This document shows positions 27,623-37,206 of a stretch of 64,000 nucleotides of DNA, piece by piece. Location: assembly GCA_019638705.1 (NCBI GenBank), contig JAHBTI010000011.1:1-64000 (forward strand). Direction: 5' to 3'. This stretch comes from Bacteroidota bacterium. Lineage in GTDB: Bacteria; Bacteroidota; Bacteroidia; B-17B0; Aurantibacillaceae. The notes under the pieces were generated by a model, which saw only the letters and a program-made list of their open reading frames with translations, was not told the DNA's origin and made no database searches. Numbering within the stretch: the stretch's first letter is position 1; every line of letters starts with the position of its first letter. The position numbers were made by a program, and so were the translations under genes.

Positions 27623-30600
27623 ATGAAAAAGTATATTTTAATTTTAGTCGCAATTCTTATGCAGTTATTTGCTAATGCTCAATTTTACACATGGGCAAAG
27701 GCTATAATTGGCGACCCAGGAAATAGTGATTATGGAGTAGCCATAGTTACTGATACAGCGGGTAATGTATATATCGGAGGTTTTGGTCATAGTATGAATA
27801 ACGACTTTGACCCTGGACCGGGCACGGCAACAGTAAGTTTTATAAGCGAAGATATTTATTTTGCGAAATATGATGCTAATGGTAATTTTCTTTGGGTAAA
27901 AACCATAGGAGGCTCTTATAATGGAGACAATCTTCATTCTATGGCAATTGATAATGCTGCGAATATATACATCACCGGCAATTTTTTTGGAACTAATATA
28001 GACTTTGACCCCGGACCAGGCACCGCTCTTTTAACTGCAACAAACAACTCAATCTTTTTTGCGAAATACGATTCCAATGGCAATTACTTGTGGGCAAAAG
28101 CTGTGGGAGGAGCCAGTGGTTCCGCTAGGTCTATAAACATAGATAATGCTACCGGAAATATTTATGTTACGGGTTATTTTTCAGGAATCGGTGCTGATTT
28201 TGATCCCGGACCCGGTACAGCTACTCTAAGTTCAGCAGGAAGTAATGATGTCTTTTTTGCAAAATACGATGCCAATGGTAATTACCTATGGGCAAAAGCT
28301 ATGGGGAGTGTCGGTTGGGGATGGAATGCGGGATATTCTATAGCTACTGATATGGTAGGAAACGTTCTTGTTACAGGAACTTTTTCAGGTACAGTTGATT
28401 TTGACCCTGGTCCCGGTACCGCTACTTATAGTGCATTGGGATACGATGTCTTTTTTGCAAAATACGATACCAGTGGCAATTACCTGTGGGCAAAAGCTAT
28501 AAGTGGAAATGGCTTTAATGAAGTAGGCTTTAATATAGCTACTGATACTGCTAATAATGTGTATGTTTCGGGAAGTTTTGAAAGTACAAATGCTGACTTT
28601 GACCCCGGACCCGGAACAGCTACTTTAAGTTCAGCAGGAAGTGCTGATATCTTTTTTGCAAAATATGATGCTAATGGTAATTACTTATGGGCAAAAAATA
28701 TAGGAGGAAGTGGTTCGGATTACGCCAATTCTATGGTTATAGACGTTGCCGGTTATTTATACCTAACAGGAAGTTTTGTGGGAACAAATATTGATTTTGA
28801 CCCCGGACCTGGAGCAGCAACTTTAAGTTCAGGAAGCGGTAGCGCAGGAGATATTTTTTTAGCCAAATACGATAACAATGGAATTTATCAATGGGCTGGG
28901 GGAATGACAAGTGGAGGCAATGGGAGTAATGCTAATCATATAAACTATGGAAGGGGAGTGACAGTGGACGTTTTAGGCAATGTATATCTCACAGGAATTA
29001 TTCAAAACGGTTTTTATGTAACAACTACCATTACTGTTGATTTTGACCCTGGTCCCGGCACAGCTACTTTGAGCGCGGCACAGCAAGCCCAAGATATTTT
29101 CTTTGCTAAATATGCACAATCGTGTACAACGCCCACTTCTATTGGTATAACGAGTGCAACAATATGTTTCGGGCAAGTAGCTACACTTACACCAAGCGGC
29201 GCATATTCTTATTCTGTAAACGGCACGGCAAACAGCACTTTTACTTTTAATCCTGTAAACACAACTACTTATGTTGTAACGGCTTCAAACTATAGTTGCG
29301 TAGCAAGCAATTCCGTAACAGCTACAATAAGTGTAAACGCTACACCAACAATTACAGCAACTAATGCAACAATATGTTCAGGCAGTTCCATTATTATTAC
29401 TCCGACAGGGGGAGTTGCAGCATATACAATTACAGGAAATAATTTCACCGTGAGCCCAAACGTAACAACATCGTACTCAGTAACAGGTACGGCTACTAAT
29501 GGGTGCGTTGGTTTGACTACAGTAACTGTGAGTGTAAACAATACACCAACGATTGCAATAACAAGCGAAACAATATGTTCGGGTAATATTGCTACACTTG
29601 TGCCCAGTGGCGCAAACACTTACACTATTACAGGCGGTACATTTACTGTAAACCCGACAAGCAACACTTCGTATTCTGTTATCGGCACTGCTACTAACGG
29701 TTGTACATCAAGTAATACTGCTGTTGCAATAGTGAGTGTTAATACTACGCCAACTGTTTCTGTAAATAATGAAACAATGTGTTCGGGTAATTCTGTAACA
29801 CTTGTGCCAAGCGGTGCAAGTTCTTATACAATCACAGGTAATAATTTTACTGTAAGTCCAAACACAACAAGTTCATATTCTGTTACAGGCACGGCAACAA
29901 ACGGTTGTGTTTCTTTAAATACGGCGGTTGTAACGGTAAGTGTAAACACTACACCAACTGTTTCTGTAAATAATGCAACAATGTGTTTGGGTAATTCTGT
30001 AACACTTGTACCAAGCGGTGCAAGTTCTTATACAATCACAGGTAATAATTTTATTGTAAGTCCAAATATAACAAGTTCATATTCTGTTACAGGCACAGCA
30101 ACCAATGGTTGCATTTCAGGCAACACCGCCGTTGCAACAGTAAGTGTAAACGACTTACCTACAATTAATATAAGCGGAAATTCCACAATTTGCGTAAATG
30201 AAACATGCACACTTACAGCAGGTGGTGCAAATTCTTACACATGGAACAATAATCAAAATGATGTAAGTATTACTGTAACCCCAAGTGTTACTACAAGTTA
30301 TTCTGTGCAAGGCACAGATACTAATGGCTGTGTTGGTTCAGCAAATTATATGATAAATGTAAATGATTTACCGAGTATAGATGTAATCGGTAGTTCTACG
30401 ATATGCCTAAACGAACCACAGACACTTTCAGCAAACGGCGCAAATTCTTATACTTGGAGTACAAATGAAAATAGTGCAAGTATTAATGTTTCGCCAAGTG
30501 TTACCACAACATATTCCGTGCAAGGCATTGATGACAATGGTTGTGTGGGCAATGCTTTGGCAACTGTGTTTGTAGATGAATGTTTGGGAGTTGGTGAAAT

Positions 30601-30847
30601 AAAAACTGAAAATAAGAAATTAAAAATTTACCCCAACCCTACAAATGAAATTTTAAATGTTGAATGGAAAATGCTAAACGAAAAAACAGAAATTGAAATA
30701 AAAGTAATTGATGTTTTAGGAAACACCGTCATTCATAACTCATCATTCATAACTCATAACTCTGCGCGTGTGGACGTGAGTGAATTAAAGAGAGGTATTT
30801 ATTTTATAAAAGTTGGAAATGAAGTGCGGAAGTTTGTAAAAGAGTAA
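27623..30847 (+). CDS. T9SS type A giant secreted protein with SBBP propeller and Ig-like repeats
   Basis: A 1074-residue exported protein. A signal peptide (LILVAILMQLFANA) leads to seven copies of a beta-propeller unit of about 60-70 residues (residues 20-500), each with DFDPGPGTA followed by FFAKYDANGNYLWAKAIGG (SBBP-type). Seven copies suggest a seven-bladed propeller. Then come about eight Ig-like repeats of 60-70 residues (about 500-990) of the form TICSGNSVTLVPSGASSYTITGNNFTVSPN, the last two with the YTWNNNQN/YTWSTNEN variant. A type A sorting domain ends the protein (KIYPNPTNEILNVEW ... YFIKVGNEVRKFVKE). The propeller and Ig regions show recent internal duplication. It is probably a surface adhesin; the ligand is unknown. 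Confidence 0.9.
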   Translation: MKKYILILVAILMQLFANAQFYTWAKAIIGDPGNSDYGVAIVTDTAGNVYIGGFGHSMNNDFDPGPGTATVSFISEDIYFAKYDANGNFLWVKTIGGSYNGDNLHSMAIDNAANIYITGNFFGTNIDFDPGPGTALLTATNNSIFFAKYDSNGNYLWAKAVGGASGSARSINIDNATGNIYVTGYFSGIGADFDPGPGTATLSSAGSNDVFFAKYDANGNYLWAKAMGSVGWGWNAGYSIATDMVGNVLVTGTFSGTVDFDPGPGTATYSALGYDVFFAKYDTSGNYLWAKAISGNGFNEVGFNIATDTANNVYVSGSFESTNADFDPGPGTATLSSAGSADIFFAKYDANGNYLWAKNIGGSGSDYANSMVIDVAGYLYLTGSFVGTNIDFDPGPGAATLSSGSGSAGDIFLAKYDNNGIYQWAGGMTSGGNGSNANHINYGRGVTVDVLGNVYLTGIIQNGFYVTTTITVDFDPGPGTATLSAAQQAQDIFFAKYAQSCTTPTSIGITSATICFGQVATLTPSGAYSYSVNGTANSTFTFNPVNTTTYVVTASNYSCVASNSVTATISVNATPTITATNATICSGSSIIITPTGGVAAYTITGNNFTVSPNVTTSYSVTGTATNGCVGLTTVTVSVNNTPTIAITSETICSGNIATLVPSGANTYTITGGTFTVNPTSNTSYSVIGTATNGCTSSNTAVAIVSVNTTPTVSVNNETMCSGNSVTLVPSGASSYTITGNNFTVSPNTTSSYSVTGTATNGCVSLNTAVVTVSVNTTPTVSVNNATMCLGNSVTLVPSGASSYTITGNNFIVSPNITSSYSVTGTATNGCISGNTAVATVSVNDLPTINISGNSTICVNETCTLTAGGANSYTWNNNQNDVSITVTPSVTTSYSVQGTDTNGCVGSANYMINVNDLPSIDVIGSSTICLNEPQTLSANGANSYTWSTNENSASINVSPSVTTTYSVQGIDDNGCVGNALATVFVDECLGVGEIKTENKKLKIYPNPTNEILNVEWKMLNEKTEIEIKVIDVLGNTVIHNSSFITHNSARVDVSELKRGIYFIKVGNEVRKFVKE
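29750..30157 (+). repeat. Near-identical tandem repeat of 204 bases within the giant T9SS gene
   Basis: The DNA from 29750 recurs at 29954 with period 204 bases (68 codons) and only scattered changes, for example CCAACTGTTTC at 29750 and 29954. It encodes successive Ig-like units and is a sign of recent duplication or recombination. Confidence 0.8.
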
Positions 30848-30871
30848 AACTCTGTTCGCATCATTTCTTGC

Positions 30872-31324
30872 TTAAAGTGCCTTATACTCCCGATACGACA
30901 AAACATATTTTGTCAGTTTCAGTTTTTCATCGGCAGTTAATTTTGCTTTCGGCGACATATCGTCAATTTCATGCAGCCATTTTTTTTCGCTGAACTCTTC
31001 AATCGGATAAGCCTTGTGGCAGCGCGTACATTTAGCTTTATCCGTAAAAATGGCTTTTCCTTCCGCAAGTTCTTCAAGCGTTGTGTTTGCCCAACGGTTA
31101 TTGGCAATTTCCAAAATTTTGTTGGAAGCCGCTTCTTTTATGGCAACACCTTTTGGGGCTTCTTCTATAACAGGCTTCACAGTTGGTTCGGCATATACAG
31201 CACCTGAATTTTCTGTTGGTTTTGTTTCAGCTTGTTTTGCACTTGTGTTTTCTTGTTTCTTGGTTGTTTTGCAGAAAGTAAAAACCAATGTACCTGCAAG
31301 TAAAAACGGAATTGCTTTTTTCAT
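30872..31324 (-). CDS. Mono-haem c-type cytochrome lipoprotein
   Basis: A 150-residue protein. The N-terminus MKKAIPFLLAGTLVFTFCKTTKK has a lipobox-like Cys18, so it is probably lipid-anchored. A Thr/Glu-rich linker follows. KCTRCHKAYPIEEF (about 106-119) gives the CxxCH haem-binding site, and a downstream Met in DDMSPKAKLT is a candidate axial ligand. It may serve in periplasmic or surface electron transfer; the partner is unknown. It is separated from carB by 20 bases on the same strand, but there is no functional link to pyrimidine synthesis. Confidence 0.87.
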   Translation of the reverse strand: MKKAIPFLLAGTLVFTFCKTTKKQENTSAKQAETKPTENSGAVYAEPTVKPVIEEAPKGVAIKEAASNKILEIANNRWANTTLEELAEGKAIFTDKAKCTRCHKAYPIEEFSEKKWLHEIDDMSPKAKLTADEKLKLTKYVLSYREYKAL

Positions 31325-31344
31325 CGTTGTATTTTGTATAAAAT

Positions 31345-34161
31345 TTATTTGCTCAAATATAAGTTTCGTTCGCTGTATATGTTTTGGAAAAATTCGTCCT
31401 GCAAATTGTCAATAAAATAAATGGCTTCGCCTGTTGATTTCATTTCGGGGCCGAGTTCCTTTTGTATGTCGGGAAATTTCTCATAAGAGAATACAGGAAT
31501 TTTTATGGCATAGCCTTTTTTCTTTGGCGAAAATTTAAAATCCTTCACTTTCTTTTCACCCAACATCACTTTAGTTGCAAAATTTACATACGGCTCATCA
31601 TACGCCTTTGCTATAAAAGGAACGGTGCGGCTTGCCCGCGGATTGGCTTCAATGATATAAACTTTTCCGTCTTTTATTGCAAATTGAATGTTGATTAAAC
31701 CAACGGTATTTAAAGCAAGCGCAATTGTTTTTGTGTGTTGCTCTATTTGTTTTATCACATCATCGCTCAAATCAAAGGGTGGAAGCACAGCGTAACTGTC
31801 GCCGCTGTGAATGCCCGCAGGTTCTATGTGTTCCATTATACCGATGATATACACATCTTTCCCGTCACATATCGCATCGGCTTCGGCTTCTATTGCGCCT
31901 TGCAAAAAGTGGTCTAATAAAACTTTATTGTCAGGTAAATCGTTGAGCAATTTTACAACGTGTTGTTCCAACTCTTGTTCGTTAATCACAATTTTCATGC
32001 TTTGTCCGCCAAGCACATAACTTGGGCGCACGAGCAATGGAAATCCTAACTCTTTTGAAAGTGAAATTGCCTCTTCCGCGTCTTCAATCACTCCAAATTT
32101 CGGATAAGGAATGTTGTTGTTTTTTAAGAGCGTTGAAAAACTTCCTCTGTCTTCTGCCAAGTCAAGCGATTTAAAATCTGTGCCGATGATTTTGATGCCG
32201 TATTTTTCTAATTTCTCTGCCAGCTTCAAAGCGGTTTGTCCGCCAAGCTGAACAATTACGCCCACAGGTTTTTCGTGAAGAATGATGTCGTAAATGTGTT
32301 CCCAAAACACAGGCTCAAAATATAATTTGTCTGCCGTGCTGAAATCCGTTGAAACCGTTTCTGGATTGCAGTTAATCATAATGGTTTCGTAGCCGCATTC
32401 TTTTGCCGCAAGTACACCGTGCACACAACTGTAATCAAACTCAATACCCTGTCCTATACGATTTGGACCACTTCCGAGAATAACCACTTTCTTTTTTTCA
32501 CTGCTCACACTTTCGTTTTCTTCTTCAAAGGTCGAATAATAGTAAGGTGTTTTCGCTTCAAACTCTGCCGCGCAAGTGTCCACCAATTTGTAAACACGTT
32601 TCAATCCTAATTCGTTACGCTTGTTGTAAACTTCACTTTCCAAACAACGCAGCAAATGTGCAATCTGACGGTCGGCATACCCTTTTTGTTTTGCTTCATA
32701 CAACAAATCTTTTGGAATATCTTGCAATCTGTATTTTGAAATTTCATTTTCCAACGCAATCAGTTCTTCAATTTGTTGCAAAAACCACATGTCAATTTTT
32801 GTGAGCTTTTGAATGGTTTTTACGGAGATTCCCAATTTCATGGCATCGTAAATCATAAATAATCTGTTCCAGCTTGGGCGTTCCAAAGCGCGTAACAATT
32901 CTGCTTGGTCGGTAATTTCTTTTCCGTCTGCACCCAAACCGTTGCGTTTTATTTCCAAGCTCTGACAGGCTTTTTGCAATGCTTCCTGAAAGCTGCGCCC
33001 GATGCCCATTACCTCGCCAACGGATTTCATTTGAAAACCCAACTCGCGGTTTGCACCTTTAAATTTATCAAAGTTCCAACGCGGAATTTTTACAATCACA
33101 TAATCCAAAGTCGGCTCAAAATAAGCGGAAGTTGATTTGGTAATTTGATTAATCAGTTCATCTAACTGATAACCGATTGCCAATTTGCTTGCAATGCGCG
33201 CAATGGGATAACCTGTTGCTTTGCTCGCTAATGCCGATGAGCGCGACACACGCGGATTAATTTCAATGGCAATAATTTCTTCTTTTTCATCGTTGCTCAC
33301 GGCAAACTGCACATTACAACCGCCCGCAAAGTTTCCTATGCTGCGCATCATTTTAATTGCCATGGTGCGCATTTTTTGGTAAGTCGTATCGCTCAACGTT
33401 TGTGCGGGTGCAACGGTAATGCTGTCGCCCGTGTGAACGCCCATTGGGTCAAAGTTTTCAATAGAGCAAATAATAGCAACGTTATCGTTTTTGTCGCGCA
33501 GCAATTCCAATTCAAATTCTTTCCAACCCAACACGGCTTTATCAATCAATACTTCGTGAATGGGCGAAGTTTGCAAGCCGCGATTTAATAAATGGTCAAA
33601 ATTTTCTTTTTCGTAAACAACCGAGCCGCCACTTCCGCCAAGCGTAAACGAAGGACGGATAACCAAAGGAAAGCCAAATTCCTGTGCAATGCTTTTTCCT
33701 TCCAAAAACGATTTTGCAATTTTTGAAGGAGCCATGTTCACGTCAATTTCTTCCATGCGCGCACGAAACAAATCGCGGTCTTCGGTTACTTTAATGGCAT
33801 CAATGTCCACGCCAATCATGCGCACCTTGTATTTTTTCCAAATGCCCATGTCTTCGCATTTCAAAGCCAAATTCAACGCCGTTTGCCCGCCCATAGTGGG
33901 AAGCACGGCATCTATGTTTTGTTCTTCCAAAATTTTTACGATTGATTTTACTTCCAGAGGCAACAAATACACATGGTCGGCAGTTACCTTATCCGTCATA
34001 ATCGTGGCGGGGTTTGAGTTGATGAGCGTAACGGTAATTCCCTCTTCGCGCAGGCTTTTGGCGGCTTGCGAGCCTGAATAATCAAACTCACAGGCTTGCC
34101 CGATAACAATTGGACCTGAACCTATAATTAAAACGGATTTTATGGAAGTGTCTTTTGGCAT
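31345..34161 (-). CDS. carB: Carbamoyl-phosphate synthase large subunit (short form)
   Basis: Makes carbamoyl phosphate from bicarbonate, ATP and ammonia from CarA, for pyrimidine and arginine synthesis. 938 residues instead of about 1070: the C-terminal MGS-like allosteric domain is missing, as in other Bacteroidota. Both ATP-grasp halves are present: SVLIIGSGPIVIGQACEFDYSGSQA and VVILGSGPNRIGQGIEFDYSCVH as paired biotin-carboxylase-like N-domains, PSFTLGGSGGSVVYEKENF and PSYVLGGQSMKIVINEQEL as ATP-binding loops, and EINPRVSRSSALASKATGYPIA and EANPRASRTVPFIAKAY as metal/ATP-site strands. The protein ends ERNLYLSK. carA is not in the window. Confidence 0.96.
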   Translation of the reverse strand: MPKDTSIKSVLIIGSGPIVIGQACEFDYSGSQAAKSLREEGITVTLINSNPATIMTDKVTADHVYLLPLEVKSIVKILEEQNIDAVLPTMGGQTALNLALKCEDMGIWKKYKVRMIGVDIDAIKVTEDRDLFRARMEEIDVNMAPSKIAKSFLEGKSIAQEFGFPLVIRPSFTLGGSGGSVVYEKENFDHLLNRGLQTSPIHEVLIDKAVLGWKEFELELLRDKNDNVAIICSIENFDPMGVHTGDSITVAPAQTLSDTTYQKMRTMAIKMMRSIGNFAGGCNVQFAVSNDEKEEIIAIEINPRVSRSSALASKATGYPIARIASKLAIGYQLDELINQITKSTSAYFEPTLDYVIVKIPRWNFDKFKGANRELGFQMKSVGEVMGIGRSFQEALQKACQSLEIKRNGLGADGKEITDQAELLRALERPSWNRLFMIYDAMKLGISVKTIQKLTKIDMWFLQQIEELIALENEISKYRLQDIPKDLLYEAKQKGYADRQIAHLLRCLESEVYNKRNELGLKRVYKLVDTCAAEFEAKTPYYYSTFEEENESVSSEKKKVVILGSGPNRIGQGIEFDYSCVHGVLAAKECGYETIMINCNPETVSTDFSTADKLYFEPVFWEHIYDIILHEKPVGVIVQLGGQTALKLAEKLEKYGIKIIGTDFKSLDLAEDRGSFSTLLKNNNIPYPKFGVIEDAEEAISLSKELGFPLLVRPSYVLGGQSMKIVINEQELEQHVVKLLNDLPDNKVLLDHFLQGAIEAEADAICDGKDVYIIGIMEHIEPAGIHSGDSYAVLPPFDLSDDVIKQIEQHTKTIALALNTVGLINIQFAIKDGKVYIIEANPRASRTVPFIAKAYDEPYVNFATKVMLGEKKVKDFKFSPKKKGYAIKIPVFSYEKFPDIQKELGPEMKSTGEAIYFIDNLQDEFFQNIYSERNLYLSK

Positions 34162-34245
34162 TTTGTTGAAAATTAAAATCTCGCAAAGATAAGGGCAAAG
34201 CGAGTTTGCGAAAAAACAGATTTGACAACTTTTTAAAAGTTTAAA

Positions 34246-34281
34246 AATAAAAAGCCCGAAACGTGTTTGTTCCGGGCTTTA
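34246..34281 (-). terminator. Terminator of the RRM protein gene
   Basis: On the minus strand AAGCCCGGAA and TTCGGGCTT form a hairpin followed by TTTATTTTT. It is located 20 to 50 bases after the stop codon. Confidence 0.8.
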
Positions 34282-34302
34282 ATGTTTTTTCGTTTTTTTA
34301 GA

Positions 34303-34578
34303 TTACTGCAACGGTGTCCGTGGCGTATCTTCTTTTTTTCTGCCCTTTGCTTCGGCTACTACCAAGCTGCGTTCAAATTGTTCAGTTCCGTTTAGCGCGT
34401 TAATGGCGGCACGCGCTTCATCGTCGTTTGACATTTCAACAAAACCGTAGCCTCTGCTGCGATTCGTTTCTTTATCTCTGATAATTCTTACGGCGGTAAT
34501 TTGCCCGTGTGGTGAAAACAAGTTGTTCAAATCTTGTTCTTGAACCTTAAAACTGATGTTGCTGACAAAAATATTCAT
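34303..34578 (-). CDS. RRM RNA-binding protein
   Basis: A 91-residue protein made of a single RNA recognition motif. RNP2 is NIFVSNI at the very start and RNP1 is RGYGFVEM (about 43-50), with KVQEQDLNNLFSPHGQITAVRIIRDKETNRS between. The C-terminus KGRKKEDTPRTPLQ is basic and unstructured. Proteins of this type are cold-induced in cyanobacteria and common in Bacteroidota; the RNA targets here are unknown. An upstream ATG at 34638 would add 20 residues with no family match, so the start at 34578 is chosen. Confidence 0.93.
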   Translation of the reverse strand: MNIFVSNISFKVQEQDLNNLFSPHGQITAVRIIRDKETNRSRGYGFVEMSNDDEARAAINALNGTEQFERSLVVAEAKGRKKEDTPRTPLQ

Positions 34579-34698
34579 AAGCTTACTTTCTTTTAGTGTG
34601 TGCCTGACGAAAGTAAGCACTCTAAACATATTTTCCAATATTATTTTTAAAAAACGTTAAAAATTAACTAAAAATCTTTAATATTTGGTTAAGAACCC

Positions 34699-35079
34699 TT
34701 AATCCAACATCGCTTCCACGCTGATTTCCACATTGGCATCTTTTGGCAGGCGAGCTGCCTGAATAGTGGCTCTGGCAGGGAAATCACCCTTAAAATAAGA
34801 GGCGTAAACCTCGTTTACATGCACAAAATTGTTCATATCAGCCAAAAAAATGGTGGTTTTTACTACGTTATCAAAAGAAGCACCGCCGGCTTTTAAAATT
34901 TCGCCGATATAGTCTAAAACAATTTTGGCTTCTTCCTTAATAGGAGCTTTTATAATTTGTTTGCTTTGCAAGTCCATGGCAATAGTGCCGCTCACAAACA
35001 TTAGTTTTCCTGAAATAACGGCTTGGTTGTACGGACCAATAGGCGCAGGGGCATTGGCTGTATTAATTACTTTTTTCAT
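34699..35079 (-). CDS. RidA family reactive-imine deaminase
   Basis: A 126-residue RidA/YjgF/UK114 protein that hydrolyses reactive enamine/imine intermediates released by PLP enzymes. The signature is complete: MKKVINTANAPAPIGPYNQAVISG, LMFVSGTIAMD, and C-terminal YFKGDFPARATIQAARLPKDANVEISVEAML, where the Arg in FPARAT binds the carboxylate. A PaaZ gene starts 47 bases upstream on the same strand, so the two may be co-transcribed. Its role in phenylacetate breakdown is not established. Confidence 0.95.
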   Translation of the reverse strand: MKKVINTANAPAPIGPYNQAVISGKLMFVSGTIAMDLQSKQIIKAPIKEEAKIVLDYIGEILKAGGASFDNVVKTTIFLADMNNFVHVNEVYASYFKGDFPARATIQAARLPKDANVEISVEAMLD

Positions 35080-35125
35080 AGAAAATAAAATTTTTTAGTT
35101 GTGGCAAATATACATACAAGGTTTA

Positions 35126-37174
35126 TTAGTCCTGATTTCTTTTTTTCACCATTGTTAAAATGGTGGCAATGGCAACGGTTTCGCCTGTTTCATCATACAC
35201 ATCAACCAACCATTTTACTATGCCTTTGGCAACATCGTCGGCATTTTTCTTTTCCTGCTCAATTTTTTCTTTGCAGGTAAAACGCACACCTATTGTGCTT
35301 CCCATATACACAGGTTTGGTAAATCTGCATTCGTCAATACCGTAATTCAACAACACAGGTCCTTTTTTTGCATTTACAAATAAACCTGCGGCTTTGCTCA
35401 AAATGTAGTAACCATGCGCCACACGCCCTGTAAACATTGTTCCGTCCAAACTTGTAACATCGGTATGTGCATAAAAATGGTCGCCGCTTACATTGGCAAA
35501 ATTTATCACATCGGCATCGGTTACGGTATGTTTGGCTGTAACAAGCGTTTCGCCAATTTCCAAGTCTTCAAAATATTGGCGGAAAGGGTGAATGTCTTTT
35601 TCAATTTGTTTGGCGTATTGCTGGTATTGCCCTGTAATTGCCGTGATTGTAGTAGGTGAGCCTTGAATGGCGGTGCGCTGCAAATAGTGAAATACGCCGC
35701 GTTTTCCGCCCATTTCTTCGCCGCCGCCTGCGCGACCCGGTCCGCCGTGAACAAGCATAGGCATCGGGCTTCCGTGTCCTGTGCTTTCTTTGGCACAATC
35801 GCTGTTCAACACTAAAATTCTGCCGTGCATACACGCCGCGCCGATGGCGTACATACGCGCCAATTTATCGTCAGCCGTAACAATAGAACTAACTAAACTT
35901 CCTTTGCCCATTTTACTTAATTCAATGGCTTCGTCAATGGTTTTGTATGGCATAATTGTACTCACAGGTCCAAAGGCTTCCACGCTGTGAACATCGGTGT
36001 TTTTAAACGGATTATCGTTATAGAAAATAATCGGCGGCATAAACGCACCTTTGTTTTTATCCGCGCCTTTCACCTCAAAGTTTTCAAAATTACCGATGAT
36101 AATTTTTTGAGTTTTGCTTAACAACTCCACTTTTTCTTTCACTTCAATTAATTGTGCTTTGCCCGCCAACGAACCCATGCGCACGCCCTCTACATTCGGG
36201 TCGCCGATGATGTTGGTCGCCAAACGTTTGCCGAGCGCAATTTGCACATCTTCCACCAAATTTTCGGGAACAATAATTCGGCGCACGGCTGTACATTTTT
36301 GTCCTGCTTTGGTGGTGATTTCGCGGGTAACTTCCTTAATAAAAATATCAAATTCGGGTTTGTCGGGCGTAACATCAGTACCAAGTACGCAACAATTCAA
36401 CGAATCGGCTTCCATATTAAAATGTACGCTTTCTTCCAAAATGCGCGGGTGCGATTTCAGCATTTTTCCTGTGCTTGCCGAGCCTGTAAATGTAACCACA
36501 TCTTGATTTATCACATGGTCTAAAATTCCGTTTGCGCTGCCGACAATTAATTGCAATGCGCCTTCGGGAACAATGCCGCTTGCAATAATTTCTTTTACGA
36601 CTGCTTCGGTTAAAAAAGACGTAATCGTTGCAGGTTTCACAATGGCAGGAACGCCCGCCAGCCAATTCACGGCAACTTTTTCCAACATTCCCCACACAGG
36701 AAAGTTAAATGCGTTGATGTGAATGGCAACGCCCTCTTTAGGTACGCAAATGTGATGTCCGATGAATGTGTTATTTTTTGAAAGTTTGGCTACATCGCCC
36801 TCATAACAAAAAGTTTCATTTGGAAATTGTCGGCGCAAGGAAGCGTAAGAAAACAAATTGCCGATACCGCCCTCAATGTCCACCCAAGAGTCGGCGCGGG
36901 TTGCGCCCGTAGCCCAACTTATTTTATAAAATTCTTCTTTTTTGCTTTGTAAGTGCAAAGCCAATGCTTTCAACATTAAACCGCGCTCCTGAAAGGTCAT
37001 TTTGCGGAGTTTTGTTCCGCCTACTGTGCGGGCGTAATCGCACATTTTTGCAAAATCCAAACCTTTGCTTGAAGTGCTTGCAACAACATCACCCGTAATG
37101 GCGTTAAATAATTCTTGTCCTTTATCTGCGCCGGCAACCCATTGTCCGCAAGCGTAATTTTGTAATTGGTTCAT
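35126..37174 (-). CDS. paaZ: PaaZ-type oxepin-CoA hydrolase / 3-oxo-5,6-dehydrosuberyl-CoA semialdehyde dehydrogenase
   Basis: A 682-residue fusion of aldehyde dehydrogenase (1-525) and MaoC-like hydratase (535-682), which opens the oxepin ring and oxidises the aldehyde in aerobic phenylacetate breakdown. The ALDH part begins LQNYACGQWVAG and has FTGSASTGKML, the Glu of HFNMEADSLNCCVLG and the catalytic Cys of AGQKCTAVRRIIVPE. The hydratase part has NVSGDHFYAHTD and FTGRVAHGYYILSKAAGLFV, with the Asp-His active-site pair. Length and order fit E. coli PaaZ. Other paa genes are absent from the window, so the pathway may be completed elsewhere. Confidence 0.92.
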   Translation of the reverse strand: MNQLQNYACGQWVAGADKGQELFNAITGDVVASTSSKGLDFAKMCDYARTVGGTKLRKMTFQERGLMLKALALHLQSKKEEFYKISWATGATRADSWVDIEGGIGNLFSYASLRRQFPNETFCYEGDVAKLSKNNTFIGHHICVPKEGVAIHINAFNFPVWGMLEKVAVNWLAGVPAIVKPATITSFLTEAVVKEIIASGIVPEGALQLIVGSANGILDHVINQDVVTFTGSASTGKMLKSHPRILEESVHFNMEADSLNCCVLGTDVTPDKPEFDIFIKEVTREITTKAGQKCTAVRRIIVPENLVEDVQIALGKRLATNIIGDPNVEGVRMGSLAGKAQLIEVKEKVELLSKTQKIIIGNFENFEVKGADKNKGAFMPPIIFYNDNPFKNTDVHSVEAFGPVSTIMPYKTIDEAIELSKMGKGSLVSSIVTADDKLARMYAIGAACMHGRILVLNSDCAKESTGHGSPMPMLVHGGPGRAGGGEEMGGKRGVFHYLQRTAIQGSPTTITAITGQYQQYAKQIEKDIHPFRQYFEDLEIGETLVTAKHTVTDADVINFANVSGDHFYAHTDVTSLDGTMFTGRVAHGYYILSKAAGLFVNAKKGPVLLNYGIDECRFTKPVYMGSTIGVRFTCKEKIEQEKKNADDVAKGIVKWLVDVYDETGETVAIATILTMVKKRNQD

Positions 37175-37206
37175 AGTAAAAAAATGAAGTGCTAAATGTA
37201 AGAAAT

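Noticed and set aside
27623..30600. Regular repeats resembling a CRISPR array
   Set aside because: The repeats are in frame, encode a propeller and Ig-like units, and the period is about 200 bases.
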